From: CAZUMW01 sp964621615
GTDB taxonomy: Bacteria > Desulfobacterota > WTBG01 > CAIYCZ01 > CAIRTM01
DNA: 62,594 nt
Direction of reading: 5' to 3'
Assembly (NCBI GenBank): GCA_964621615.1
Contig: CAZUMW010000027.1
Location: forward strand, 1 to 62,594
Shown piece by piece: positions 7,364-16,403 of this stretch (positions are counted from its first letter, which is position 1; every line of letters starts with the position of its first letter). A program made the position numbers and the translations under genes. The notes below the pieces were generated by a model that ran no database searches, had not been told where the DNA came from, and worked only from the letters and a program-made list of their open reading frames with translations.

Positions 7364-9670
7364 TCAATGTTTTTTGTATAAATGGTAACAATTTTTATGA
7401 GCCGAACACGTTTTTTTCTGCCCGGCCGCCGGCAGTTTTTTGAAAAACAGCGGCACCACGGTAAAGCTTGCAATAACACTGGTCGCAATGCCCAGCGAGC
7501 ACACAAGGCCGAGCTTCTGGTTGGGGGGCATGCGGGAAAGCAGCAGCGTCAGGAACCCGCCGATCACAACCACCGCATTATACACAATCGCGCTGCCGGC
7601 GGTAGCGAACACCTGCGGCACCGCCTGCCCGGCAGGAAGGCCGGGGATGAGTATGTCATATTTGTTCAGCAGATGAATGGCATAGTCAATTCCGATACCC
7701 ATGATGATGGCGCTGCATATCGATACGGATACGCGCAGCGGCATGCCGGCAAATCCCATAACGGCGTAGTTCATAAGGACAGACAGAACAATCGGCAGCG
7801 TGACAACCGCAGCCCTGCGCAGAGACCTGAATGCCGCTGCGCTCGTAAAAAAGATAAGGCACAGCGATGCAAGAAAGCTTTTTATCTGTTCGGTGCGCAG
7901 CAGCTGTACCCAGTGGTAGCTCAGCAGGACGTCGCCGCCGAGCCGGGCGGTCACCCCGGGAAGGTGCTGCGCGAGAAGGCGGTCAATGCGCGGAAAGTTA
8001 ACCGTGCCGGTGCGGTAGTCTGCTTTTGTAAAAAAAAGAAGCAGGTTTATCTTTTGATAATGAGGGTCCCAGAAGCGCTCGTACGTGCTGCCTTCAAGCA
8101 GCATGAGATATTGTGCGACAGCGCTGCGGGATTCGGGCAGCCTGCCGCTTCCGGTAAGCTCGCGGTTCAGTTTTTTTAGAATCGCTGTTACGGACAGCGA
8201 ATCAGAGAAGCCGATGCACGCATCCGCCGCATCGAGAAAGCGATCTGTTTTTGCCAGAAAGGCCGGATCCTTTATCCCGCCGGGCCTGCCGGTGTCCAGG
8301 GCTATGTACAGTACATTGGTTCCGGCAAGATAGCGGTTAAGCGCCCGGTCGTGCTCATATACAGTGCTCGAGGGCTTAAAGTTTGCAATCCAGCTATCCT
8401 GAACATATATCCGCGAGAGCCCGTAGCCGCATAGGATAATCATGACGGCAAGAAAGGTACAGATGCCGCGGCGCCTGCGGTGACAAAAAGCGCCTGCTGC
8501 GGCAAGCCCCTTTTCCAGGCGCATAGAGGTGTGCGGCTGCTTCAGGCGCGCTCCGCACAGTGACAGGACAGCCGGAGTTCCCAGCAGGGAAATTGCCATG
8601 GCGATCAGGATGCCGGCTGCAGTAAACAGGCCGAAATAAAAAAGCGGGGTCATAGCCGAGGTGGTCAGCGCAAGGAAACCGAACGCCGTTGTCAGAGAAG
8701 TGAGCATAACAGGGCGCGCCATTTCGTGCATGACGGAAAGAATGCGCGCTTTGTGCGGCGCTGCGGTTCCGGTGTTCCCGCCAACATATCTGCTGAACAG
8801 ATGAATTTCATCGGCAACGGAAAGGGCAATGAGAATAACTGGCATAACGCACTGAATCAGGTACAGGGGCACGCCGCACAGTGCCATAAGGCCCAGCGTC
8901 CATATATCAACTGCACAGATCATGAACGCGCAAAACAAAACAATAATCATTGATCGATAAATGTAATACAGAACTGCAAGCACTGCAGCAGCGGCGAATG
9001 GAATCATGCGCATTAAGTCGGAAAGCATGTATTTGCCGAGCACGCCCTCAAAAACCGGCATGCCCGATATGTAAACTGATGTTTTCTCAGGCGGGGGATG
9101 CTTCTCAAGCACGCTTTTGATGTCAAAATACAGCCCGCCCCCGTCAGCGCCCTGCTCGCATTCAACCAGAAGTACCGTTGTGGTTAGATCACGGGAGATG
9201 AATATTCCCTGCACAGCCTCAAATTCGGCAATATGCTTTTTTGCGGCCTTCAGCGATGCGGGATCGATTTCTGATATAAAGGGGGCGATATTGAGTGCGC
9301 CGCCCGGGGTGGAGGTGATATTGTCTTCGCTGAAAAGGCTTCGCACCGTGTAGACGCCGCTGAGGGCGTTTATCCTGCGGGCAAGCTTTTGCGCAAAACC
9401 GAGCACGGCCGGCTGCAGAGCGCCGCCGCTGTTGCGGATGCCGATACTAATGAAGCTTTTAATGCCGAATGTTTTGTTTATGCGCTCGCTTTCGCGCTTT
9501 ATTGTATCGTCCGGAAGCAGTGATTGCAGGTCGGTGACCAGATGAAGGCGGGGAAGCTGTGTCGCAGCGAGCGCGGTTATGAGCAGCAGGGCCGCCAATA
9601 CCCGGAGGGGGTGATCGATTGCACAGGAAAATATACGGTCGGACACACGTTCAAAGCGCTGTCGTATCAT
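7364..9670 (-). CDS. MMPL/RND-family membrane transporter
   Basis: About 768 residues when started at 9670 (MIRQRF); the longer frame from 9712 would begin inside the upstream terminator. It has the RND layout: one N-terminal membrane helix, a large periplasmic loop (about 55-205), five or six clustered helices (about 205-380), a seventh helix near 400, a second periplasmic loop and a second cluster (about 600-755). The motif GIGIDYAIHLL is typical of MMPL and HpnN-type hydrophobic-substrate exporters. Similar proteins accompany aryl-polyene and glycolipid clusters. It probably moves the product of this locus, or an intermediate, out of the inner membrane. No LolA partner is visible. Confidence 0.9.
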   Translation of the reverse strand: MIRQRFERVSDRIFSCAIDHPLRVLAALLLITALAATQLPRLHLVTDLQSLLPDDTIKRESERINKTFGIKSFISIGIRNSGGALQPAVLGFAQKLARRINALSGVYTVRSLFSEDNITSTPGGALNIAPFISEIDPASLKAAKKHIAEFEAVQGIFISRDLTTTVLLVECEQGADGGGLYFDIKSVLEKHPPPEKTSVYISGMPVFEGVLGKYMLSDLMRMIPFAAAAVLAVLYYIYRSMIIVLFCAFMICAVDIWTLGLMALCGVPLYLIQCVMPVILIALSVADEIHLFSRYVGGNTGTAAPHKARILSVMHEMARPVMLTSLTTAFGFLALTTSAMTPLFYFGLFTAAGILIAMAISLLGTPAVLSLCGARLKQPHTSMRLEKGLAAAGAFCHRRRRGICTFLAVMIILCGYGLSRIYVQDSWIANFKPSSTVYEHDRALNRYLAGTNVLYIALDTGRPGGIKDPAFLAKTDRFLDAADACIGFSDSLSVTAILKKLNRELTGSGRLPESRSAVAQYLMLLEGSTYERFWDPHYQKINLLLFFTKADYRTGTVNFPRIDRLLAQHLPGVTARLGGDVLLSYHWVQLLRTEQIKSFLASLCLIFFTSAAAFRSLRRAAVVTLPIVLSVLMNYAVMGFAGMPLRVSVSICSAIIMGIGIDYAIHLLNKYDILIPGLPAGQAVPQVFATAGSAIVYNAVVVIGGFLTLLLSRMPPNQKLGLVCSLGIATSVIASFTVVPLFFKKLPAAGQKKTCSAHKNCYHLYKKH

Positions 9671-9692
9671 ATAGCAACCGGCACGGAGGAAT

Positions 9693-9730
9693 GAAAAAAA
9701 CAAAAAAGGCATTTCACTGTATGAAATGCC
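9693..9730 (-). terminator. rho-independent terminator inside the lipid locus
   Basis: GGCATTTCA (9708-9716) pairs perfectly with TGAAATGCC (9722-9730) across a 5-base loop. On the minus strand the stem runs into TTTTTTGTTTTTTT. It sits 53 bases after the stop of the hotdog gene ending at 9784 and before the transporter start, so it divides the locus into an upstream synthesis unit and a downstream transporter/reductase unit, or attenuates between them. Confidence 0.8.
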
Positions 9731-9783
9731 CCTGTACAGCGGCGGCGCAGGCAGCGTGCGCCGCTGTTAGCGAATACGCCTGG

Positions 9784-10224
9784 TCAGCGGCGATGCACTG
9801 CATTGTATTTGTATTTTACCTGCGTGCGATCCTGTTCGGGTATTTCATACAGCACATAGGTGATCGTGCCTACTTTGAGAATCTCTGCACCGCGCACGGA
9901 GGCTGTGCCGACAACTCGCGCGCCGTACTCATTGACGGCATCGAGTGATACGTGCAGGTGTATCTGATCCCCCGGACGCGCATCCGCAGTGACAGCCAGC
10001 GAGTTAAGTCGCACCATGACTGCAAGATGGCGGTACCCGCTTGACACGGTAATGGCCCACCCCCCGAGCTGCGCAAGCGATTCCGCGATAAGCGGGGCGG
10101 GCATGACGGGAGAGCGCTCGAAGTGATTAATTAAAAAGTCCTCCTGTGAGGACACGTTTTTTATGCCTGAGGCTTCCGCGCCGGGGGTAAAGCCGGTGAC
10201 ACAGTCGAATAAATAAAATCGCAT
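9784..10224 (-). CDS. FabZ-like hotdog dehydratase
   Basis: A 146-residue single hotdog protein beginning MRFYLFD, like its paralogues at 5962 and 13448. NHFERSPVMPAPLIAESLAQ aligns with the FabZ active-site helix and keeps both the catalytic His and Glu, although the usual FPGxPxxPG turn is altered to FERSPVMPA. The rest matches the hotdog core (RPGDQIHLHVSL). The expected reaction is dehydration of 3-hydroxyacyl-ACP, with the altered turn probably changing chain or partner specificity. It is the last gene before the internal terminator, 43 bases after a ketosynthase gene. Confidence 0.83.
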   Translation of the reverse strand: MRFYLFDCVTGFTPGAEASGIKNVSSQEDFLINHFERSPVMPAPLIAESLAQLGGWAITVSSGYRHLAVMVRLNSLAVTADARPGDQIHLHVSLDAVNEYGARVVGTASVRGAEILKVGTITYVLYEIPEQDRTQVKYKYNAVHRR

Positions 10225-10267
10225 GCTGCTCCAGTCGGGTTATGGGTGCTGTTTGCGAATCGGGCCG

Positions 10268-11563
10268 TCAGCCCGAATATTTTTTTACCGCGAGCGTTGC
10301 GTTCTGGCCGCCGAATGCAAAGGAGTTGGAAAGCGCAACAGTAATTTTTTTTTCGCGCGCCGCTACCGGAACGTAATCAAGGTCACATGCCGGGTCGGGG
10401 GTTTCCAGGTTTGCTGTCGGCGGAACAGTGCCCTCCCTGACAGCGCACACGGTTATAATGAGCTCTACTGCAGATGATGCGTTTACAAGGTGGCCGAGCA
10501 TCGATTTGCTTGAGCTTATTGGTATTTCATAGGCGCGGTCCCCGAAGACATTTTTAATCGACAGGGTTTCGCTTTTGTCGTTCAGCTGCGTTCCGGTTCC
10601 GTGTGCATTGATGTAATCAATTTCGGACACGTCGATGCCGCCGTCTTCCATCGCGCGGCGCATAGAAAGGTCTCCGCCGCGGCCGTCGGGCGGTGTATCG
10701 GTCAGGCGGTAGGCGTTCGATGACGATCCGCAGCCGGCAAGTTCGGCATATATCCGTGCGCCGCGCTTTCGTGCGCGCTCTTCGGGCTCCAAGATCAGAA
10801 TGCCCGCACCCTCGCCGAGAATAAACCCGTCCCTGTTCAAATCAAACGGGCGGCTTGAGCGCCCGGGATCCTCATTGTGTGTTGAAAGCGTTCCAAGCAA
10901 ATGAAAGCCGGCAACCGAGAATTCTGACAGCATGGAGCAGTTGCCGCCGGCGACAGCAATATCGCAATCGCCGCTTTCAATAAACCGCTTTGCCGCACCG
11001 ATCGCATGCCCGCTGGAAGAGCAGGCTGTGTGAGAGGCCTGGACCGGCCCCTGTATGTTGTTGACCACAGACAAAAACTGAGAAGCCATATCGGCTTTTT
11101 TTCTGAAGGACCACGCCCGCGCCAGGGCGGTTGAGCGCCTCAGCAGCTCTATGTAGGCGTCCTGCCCCTCGGCGAACGCCTGATACACATGCGCGCGATC
11201 ATATATTTCCTCGGTTTTTGCAAAATGCAGGTATTCCTCATCGCTGCCCACGGAAACGCCGATGCGCTCAGGAGCCTCGCGTGACATATCGATGCCGGAA
11301 TCGGCAATGGCTGCAGCTGCAGCCTCGATGCACAGCAGCGTGCTGCGCCCGGCAAGCATCCGCAGGCTTTCGGGAATGCGCGAAAGATCGGGGTCAAACT
11401 GCTTGACTTCAGCTGCAATCTGTACCGGAAAGGTTGATGCGTCAAAGAGGCTGATGTAGCCGATGCCTGATTTTCCGCTGACGATTGCACCCCAGGTGGT
11501 CTGCACGTTGTTGCCAAGCGGTGTTATTGCGCCCATGCCCGTAATAACTACTTTTCTTTTCAT
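10268..11563 (-). CDS. beta-ketoacyl-ACP synthase, FabF type (active triad)
   Basis: A 431-residue thiolase-fold condensing enzyme. The nucleophile motif TACSSSGHAIG, first histidine motif NAHGTGTQLND and second histidine motif KSMLGHLVNAS are intact, so decarboxylative condensation with malonyl-ACP is expected. The C-terminal GGQNATL segment is the FabF/type II PKS signature. It starts 61 bases after the neighbouring ketosynthase gene. The sequence resembles the 452-residue ketosynthase at 19007-20365 more than the others, for example in NDKSETLSIKNVFGDR, which suggests duplication within the locus. Confidence 0.92.
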   Translation of the reverse strand: MKRKVVITGMGAITPLGNNVQTTWGAIVSGKSGIGYISLFDASTFPVQIAAEVKQFDPDLSRIPESLRMLAGRSTLLCIEAAAAAIADSGIDMSREAPERIGVSVGSDEEYLHFAKTEEIYDRAHVYQAFAEGQDAYIELLRRSTALARAWSFRKKADMASQFLSVVNNIQGPVQASHTACSSSGHAIGAAKRFIESGDCDIAVAGGNCSMLSEFSVAGFHLLGTLSTHNEDPGRSSRPFDLNRDGFILGEGAGILILEPEERARKRGARIYAELAGCGSSSNAYRLTDTPPDGRGGDLSMRRAMEDGGIDVSEIDYINAHGTGTQLNDKSETLSIKNVFGDRAYEIPISSSKSMLGHLVNASSAVELIITVCAVREGTVPPTANLETPDPACDLDYVPVAAREKKITVALSNSFAFGGQNATLAVKKYSG

Positions 11564-11624
11564 TGCTGTGCTTCTCTGTAATCTGTGATTGTGTAATGTA
11601 ACCTCTTAGTTCTCTGCCCACATG

Positions 11625-12941
11625 CTATGGTCTTGTAACGACAATCGAGGCATTCTGCCCCCCAAGCCCGAAGGAATTTGACAGCGCTGTTTGCACTGCT
11701 GCATGCCGCGCGCTGTTTGGCACATAATCCAGATCGCAGTCCGGGTCCGGGTCGGCATAGTTGATGGTGGGGGGGATGAATCCGCTGCTCATGCCCGTAA
11801 TGGTGGCTATAAGCTCAACCGCCCCGCCGGCAGCCATGAGGTGGCCGATCATTGATTTTGTGCTTGATACCGGAATGCGGTATGCGCGCGGCCCGAAAAC
11901 GTGCTTTATGGCGGCGGTTTCAATTTTGTCATTTTTTACCGTTGCAGTCCCGTGCGCGTTTATGTAATCGATTTTTTCCGGCTCGCAATGCGCATCATCA
12001 AGCGCGCGCGTCATGGAAAGAATAGCGCCGGTGCCCTCCGGGTGGGGGTCTGTCACTTTATATGCATCGACCGAAGACCCGTAGCCGGCGATGCGGGCAT
12101 ACACCGGAGCGCCGCGCCGCTGCGCGTGCCGCTCCTCCTCCAGTATAAGCACCCCCGCTCCCTCGCCCAGCGCAAACCCGTCGCGGTTTTTGTCAAAGGG
12201 CTTCATCGCCTGCCGCGGCTGGTCGTTTTTTGTGCTCATCAGGCTCAAAAGGCAAAACGCATACATGCCGAAATCAAAGATCATCGAGTCATACCCTCCG
12301 GTAACAACGATGTCGGCATCGCCACGCTGTATTGACCGGTATGCCTCGCCGATTGCCTGCGTTGATGCGGCGCAGGCCGAGATGACGCAGTGACACGGAC
12401 CCGTAATGCCGCACTGCCGGGCGACCGCGTGAACGCCGTTGTTTGTCCGGCTGGCAACCGGATAGCGGGGGTTTTCGCCGCTTGCCTCACGGGCGATCGC
12501 CGCGGCATATTTGTCGGGGCGCTGATCGCTGTCGGCAAACAGGCTGCCGTAGATACCGGAGGTCATGAGCATATCCATATCGGGTATCACGGGGTGGATG
12601 CCTGAGGCCAGTATAACGGCGGCATCGGCAGCGCCGAACTGCTCGGAGGACAGCCGCGCGTCCTCTGCAGCAAGGCGGGCAGCGCCGCAGGCAAGCAGCA
12701 CCCGGCGCTCTCTGGTTTTGGAGAGCACGTCCATGCCGGCAAGAAGCCGGTCAGGTTCAAAATCGCCAGCCTCGCCGGCAAATGTTGTAGCAAAGCTGTG
12801 GGCATCGAACCGGGAGATGGTATCAATTCCGGAAACGCCGTTTTTCAGCGATTGGGCAAAAGCGGCTGAGCCGGTGCCGATGGGTGATATAACCCCCATC
12901 CCCGTAACCACTGCACGCCGTTTTTGCTGTGCTGATGCCAT
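11625..12941 (-). CDS. beta-ketoacyl-ACP synthase, FabF type (active triad)
   Basis: A 438-residue condensing enzyme with the catalytic cysteine in ISACAASTQAIG, the histidines in NAHGTATVKND and KSMIGHLMAAG, and the C-terminal LGGQNASIVV segment. All residues needed for acyl transfer and decarboxylative condensation are present. It lies directly after the FabZ-like gene (21-base gap) and is probably translated with it. This is one of three intact ketosynthases in the locus. Whether each handles a different chain length, or each pairs with one of the inactive copies, cannot be read from sequence. Confidence 0.92.
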   Translation of the reverse strand: MASAQQKRRAVVTGMGVISPIGTGSAAFAQSLKNGVSGIDTISRFDAHSFATTFAGEAGDFEPDRLLAGMDVLSKTRERRVLLACGAARLAAEDARLSSEQFGAADAAVILASGIHPVIPDMDMLMTSGIYGSLFADSDQRPDKYAAAIAREASGENPRYPVASRTNNGVHAVARQCGITGPCHCVISACAASTQAIGEAYRSIQRGDADIVVTGGYDSMIFDFGMYAFCLLSLMSTKNDQPRQAMKPFDKNRDGFALGEGAGVLILEEERHAQRRGAPVYARIAGYGSSVDAYKVTDPHPEGTGAILSMTRALDDAHCEPEKIDYINAHGTATVKNDKIETAAIKHVFGPRAYRIPVSSTKSMIGHLMAAGGAVELIATITGMSSGFIPPTINYADPDPDCDLDYVPNSARHAAVQTALSNSFGLGGQNASIVVTRP

Positions 12942-12962
12942 AGGCCGTCCCCTGGAGATCCT

Positions 12963-13448
12963 TTATTGACCTGCCTGGCCGCTGTTTGAATAGGTTCCCA
13001 TGGGCAGGTTGCCGCATATGAAGTCAAAATGCTTCCGCGCCCCCGCCGGGTCCTCAAGTGCGGCCGCGTCAACGAAGGTGAGGCAGGCGTTTCGTATGTC
13101 TGTTTTCAGCGTGCCGCTGACGAAAATCTTTGCGTTAGCGCGTGCGCGCTCCTCATCGAGCGCGGTTATGGTGAGCTGCATATCCATCTGATCGCCGGGC
13201 ACGATAAACTCCTTGAACTTGACGGCTCCGACAGACGCCAGCCGCGCTTTTTTGATGAAGCCGGTCGTTGCAAATACCAGCCAGGAGCCCAGCTGTGAAA
13301 CCGCCTCGAGCTGCAGCACTCCGGGCATGACCGGAAAGCCGGGGAAGTGATCCTGCAGGAAGTTTTCGCTCATGGTGACGTTTTTTACTCCCCGGATATG
13401 CTGGCCGGCAGCCCAGTCGGTTATTTTATCTACAAGCAGACATCGCAT
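12963..13448 (-). CDS. FabZ-like 3-hydroxyacyl-ACP dehydratase
   Basis: A 161-residue hotdog protein with a canonical FabZ active site: DHFPGFPVMPGVLQLEAVSQ keeps the catalytic His, the FPGxPxxPG turn and Glu. VPGDQMDMQ is the conserved later strand. Of the dehydratases here it is the most orthodox, and the likeliest to dehydrate 3-hydroxyacyl-ACP during chain building. The C-terminus carries about 20 extra polar residues. It is followed after 21 bases by a ketosynthase gene and preceded by acpS with a 42-base gap. Confidence 0.9.
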   Translation of the reverse strand: MRCLLVDKITDWAAGQHIRGVKNVTMSENFLQDHFPGFPVMPGVLQLEAVSQLGSWLVFATTGFIKKARLASVGAVKFKEFIVPGDQMDMQLTITALDEERARANAKIFVSGTLKTDIRNACLTFVDAAALEDPAGARKHFDFICGNLPMGTYSNSGQAGQ

Positions 13449-13490
13449 AATAAGCTCCCGGTGTCAGTGTGCAGCTTTTTTTCCGCACGT

Positions 13491-13865
13491 TTATGCCGGC
13501 TCGGCAATAACCGATGCAACGGCATAGTGCCGGCAGTGGGAAACCGAAACGGCAAATGATGCGATCCCCCGCTCCCGCATAGCCTTCTGCAGCGTGCCGT
13601 GTGCTCTGATGGCCGGCTCGCCCGAAGAGCGGTTGACAAGCTCGATGTCGGTCCACTGCAGGCCCTGAAGCCAGCCGCGTCCGACTGCTTTCATAACGCT
13701 TTCCTTTGCGGCAAATCGCGCAGCGTAATGCTCGTGCTTGAAGCGCTTTTTTTCACAGTATGCAATTTCCTGTTCGGTGAACACCGTGGTAATAAAGCCG
13801 GGGTGCATCTCGGCCATATGCTGTATGCGTTCAACTTCGGTGATATCGGTGCCGATGCGCATCAT
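13491..13865 (-). CDS. acpS: holo-ACP synthase (4'-phosphopantetheinyl transferase, AcpS type)
   Basis: A 124-residue AcpS-family protein with the two magnesium/CoA motifs: GTDITEVERI near the N-terminus and RFAAKESVMKAVG around residues 50-62. It transfers phosphopantetheine from CoA to the serine of an acyl carrier protein. It lies next to the ACP gene of the locus and probably activates that enlarged ACP, perhaps selectively. Whether the cell has a second, housekeeping AcpS cannot be told from this window. Confidence 0.92.
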   Translation of the reverse strand: MMRIGTDITEVERIQHMAEMHPGFITTVFTEQEIAYCEKKRFKHEHYAARFAAKESVMKAVGRGWLQGLQWTDIELVNRSSGEPAIRAHGTLQKAMRERGIASFAVSVSHCRHYAVASVIAEPA

Positions 13866-13988
13866 CGCTTTTCCGCGGGTGCCCGAACGTGCCGAAAAAG
13901 GCCCGCGCCACAGGCGGGCGTGAAACGGTACAATTCCAGCTGTTAATCTTAATTACCAGGATGCTCCGCTGCTGCGTGCGTAAAGCGC

Positions 13989-14387
13989 TTACTTCTCCGC
14001 AAGCTGCTGCTTGACGATGTTGACGAATGTCTGTACCGTAAAAAGGGTCGGTATGTCATCGACCCGGAAGCCCTCGGTTATTTTGTCCGTGGGGACCTCC
14101 GACATGCGCTCGCGCAGCTTTTCCGCACCCAGAGCGGTGAGGGCGCCGTCTGAAACCACATCCTCTTCTTTTATCCCTTCGCTTGCAAGCACATCCTGCT
14201 GAATGCCGCCCCGGGGGATTTTTATGCCGAATGTTTTCTCGAGGCGGAAAACGATATCAAGCAAATCAAGCGACTCTGCGCCGAGGTCGTCAAACAGCAT
14301 TGAGCTTGGCTCCACTTCGTCCGGCTCTACGCCGAGTGCCTCAACGATAGCATCCTGAACTTTCTCAAAAATTTCTTTATCATCCAT
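13989..14387 (-). CDS. acyl carrier protein with internal extension
   Basis: A 132-residue acidic protein started at 14387 because AAAGGAG lies 9 bases upstream; a longer frame to 14507 has no support. The phosphopantetheine site is Ser39 in LGAESLDLLDIVF. The first 65 residues and the last 18 (FTVQTFVNIVKQQL) match helices I-III and IV of a normal ACP of about 80 residues. Between them lies an insertion of about 45 charged residues. Dedicated carrier proteins of specialised pathways often diverge like this. It probably carries the growing chain for the surrounding enzymes, and acpS follows immediately. Confidence 0.9.
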   Translation of the reverse strand: MDDKEIFEKVQDAIVEALGVEPDEVEPSSMLFDDLGAESLDLLDIVFRLEKTFGIKIPRGGIQQDVLASEGIKEEDVVSDGALTALGAEKLRERMSEVPTDKITEGFRVDDIPTLFTVQTFVNIVKQQLAEK

Positions 14388-14448
14388 AGTGCGCTCTCCT
14401 TTGGTGGTTTGTAGTGTGCTATTTGTATGTAGCCGTCTCATGAGGGGG

Positions 14449-15192
14449 CTATCCGCGAAATCCCCCGTCCACGTTAAACACCTGTCCGGTAATATATGCC
14501 GCATCATCAGAAGCGAGAAAGGCGACCAGCTTGGCCACTTCCGATGCCTGTCCGAGCCGGCGAAGCGGTATGTGATCCATAACTGTTTCTTTAGCCCGGC
14601 GGAGCACCTCCTGGCTCATGTCTGTTTCAATGACGCCGGGCGCAACCGCATTGACCGTTACCTTTTTCCGGGCCAGCTCAACGGCAGCCGCCCGGGTGAA
14701 GGCATTGAGGCCGCCTTTTGAGGCGGCGTAGTTTGACTGTCCGCGGCCTCCGCGATCACCTGCCACAGAAGATATATTAATGATCCTGCCCCATTTTTGA
14801 AAAGTCATCTGCTGCGCAACGGCTTTGGTGCAGTAAAACGCGCCGGTAAGATTTGTCTCGATAACAGCCTTCCAGTCCTCGGGCGACATGGACAGCATCA
14901 GCTCATCGCGGTTGATGCCGGCGTTGTTGACAAGAATATCAACCCTGTCAAACTCCTCGATGACGCTCTGAGCCATTTTTTCGACTTCCTCAAAGCTGGT
15001 TATGTCAGCCTGCCGGGCAATGGCGGTGCCGCCGCTTGACTGTATCGACTGAACCACGGCTTCAGCTTTCTGAGGTGCGCTTCGGTAGTGACAGACGGCT
15101 GTTGCCCCGTGTGCAGCAAGGCACTCTGCTATCGCAGCGCCGATTCCTCCCGAGGCGCCCGTTATAATGGCCACTTTATCTTTCAGCATCAT
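14449..15192 (-). CDS. fabG: 3-oxoacyl-ACP reductase, FabG type
   Basis: A 247-residue short-chain dehydrogenase with the NAD(P)-binding motif TGASGGIGAAIAE, the structural NNAG, the catalytic serine in INISSVAG and YAASK, and a C-terminal GQVFNVDGGF. These are the features of FabG, which reduces 3-oxoacyl-ACP to the 3-hydroxy form with NADPH. AAGGGAG lies upstream of the start. The gene precedes the ACP by 61 bases and follows the acyl-ACP reductase, so it supplies the ketoreduction step of this locus. Confidence 0.92.
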   Translation of the reverse strand: MMLKDKVAIITGASGGIGAAIAECLAAHGATAVCHYRSAPQKAEAVVQSIQSSGGTAIARQADITSFEEVEKMAQSVIEEFDRVDILVNNAGINRDELMLSMSPEDWKAVIETNLTGAFYCTKAVAQQMTFQKWGRIINISSVAGDRGGRGQSNYAASKGGLNAFTRAAAVELARKKVTVNAVAPGVIETDMSQEVLRRAKETVMDHIPLRRLGQASEVAKLVAFLASDDAAYITGQVFNVDGGFRG

Positions 15193-15262
15193 GTGTCCGC
15201 TCCCTTCTGTTAACTATGGGCCTCTGCAGCCCATACATGTTTTTTTTGCCGAAAGCCGCCGG

Positions 15263-16363
15263 TCAGCAGGCTTGATGAAGCGCACGCTTTGCGGCTGCAA
15301 AGTGATCGGGGTCAATGGGCCGCTCAAACGTGCGGAAATCATCAAACACAAACCCGTGCCTGCGGCTCAGCTCGCCTATTTCGCGAACGTTTTCAACCGT
15401 CAGCTCTCTTCCCAGGGAAAAGTTTTCCCAGCGGTTCTCAAAGGTCAGGGCTATCGTTTCGCCAAGGCACGATGGTATGTCATTTTCGAGCCAGCCCGAG
15501 TAGCGGTATATTTTTGTCGTTGACCGCGGCATTGATATCAGCCCGGCATCGATAATAAGCACATCCCTGCGCGGCTTTTTGCGGTACACAACATCCTTCG
15601 GCTGGGCTATGTCAAACACGACAGACCCCGGAAGCAGCATATCCTGATCGATAATATTTCCGGCAGATGTTGCGGTAAAGACGATACGCGCCTTTTTGAG
15701 CGCGCTGCCGATATCCTGAGTGATTTCTATGCTGCCCGGCCCCTCTCGGACCGAATCAAGAAACTTATTCAAAAAAGCCGTTTTTCGCCGGCTGACAAGT
15801 ATAAGATCGATGCCCCGCTCATGCAGCATTTTTGTTATAACGAGGCTGATGCTGCCGGGAAATCCGACAATCGCGACCCGGTGGCTGCGGGGGTCGGTCT
15901 CGAGCCGCTGAATAATATGCTCATAGGCGATAAATGCGGAGTAAGCTGTCAGTGAATTGCCGGTTGTGACTGCCGCGCGGCAATGTCGGGCCGCCTCCAC
16001 CCCGCGGGCGCCGACAACCGCGCAGATAGCCCCGAGCCCGATCATCTGCGCGCCCCACTGCTCTGCCATATGGCAGGCTTTTATCACCAGCTCCGTGGCG
16101 AGGGCCTGATTTTCGATGAGCTGTTCAGGGGTGAGCAGTATGCAATAGGCTTTTCCCTGACAGACGTGCCCCTGATCGGAAACGACCCGGTCAAAGGTGA
16201 AAATATCTTCAATAACACCGCTTTTTAAGCTGTTTGCTTTTAGCCTTTTTTCGGGCAGCAGACACGCGGGTGACACCCGGTACCGTGCCGTCACGAGCCT
16301 GAGCTCTCTGGTATTTCTGCAGTGGACAATAAAGCCGAACTTGCTGGCGCTGTTTTCTGTCAT
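15263..16363 (-). CDS. acyl-ACP reductase (cyanobacterial AAR-like)
   Basis: About 366 residues, started at 16363 where FGFIVHC aligns with the cyanobacterial N-terminus; a longer frame to 16426 overlaps the upstream gene. Family landmarks are TTGNSLTAY, a Rossmann motif VAIVGFPGSISLVIT, and the C-terminal block SCLGETIALTFENRWENFSLGR. That block matches the AAR segment containing the catalytic cysteine and the invariant 'NFSxGR'. AAR reduces fatty acyl-ACP to aldehyde with NADPH through a Cys thioester. No aldehyde-deformylating oxygenase is in the window, so the aldehyde is probably reduced or used otherwise. The family assignment is by remembered motifs and should be checked by alignment. 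Confidence 0.82.
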   Translation of the reverse strand: MTENSASKFGFIVHCRNTRELRLVTARYRVSPACLLPEKRLKANSLKSGVIEDIFTFDRVVSDQGHVCQGKAYCILLTPEQLIENQALATELVIKACHMAEQWGAQMIGLGAICAVVGARGVEAARHCRAAVTTGNSLTAYSAFIAYEHIIQRLETDPRSHRVAIVGFPGSISLVITKMLHERGIDLILVSRRKTAFLNKFLDSVREGPGSIEITQDIGSALKKARIVFTATSAGNIIDQDMLLPGSVVFDIAQPKDVVYRKKPRRDVLIIDAGLISMPRSTTKIYRYSGWLENDIPSCLGETIALTFENRWENFSLGRELTVENVREIGELSRRHGFVFDDFRTFERPIDPDHFAAAKRALHQAC

Positions 16364-16403
16364 CGCGGTAGCATGAGCATGAGATGTCGTTGCCGGGAAC
16401 GCT

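Noticed and set aside
7382..8179. A 265-residue plus-strand frame
   Set aside because: Antisense to the MMPL transporter, with no recognisable protein features.
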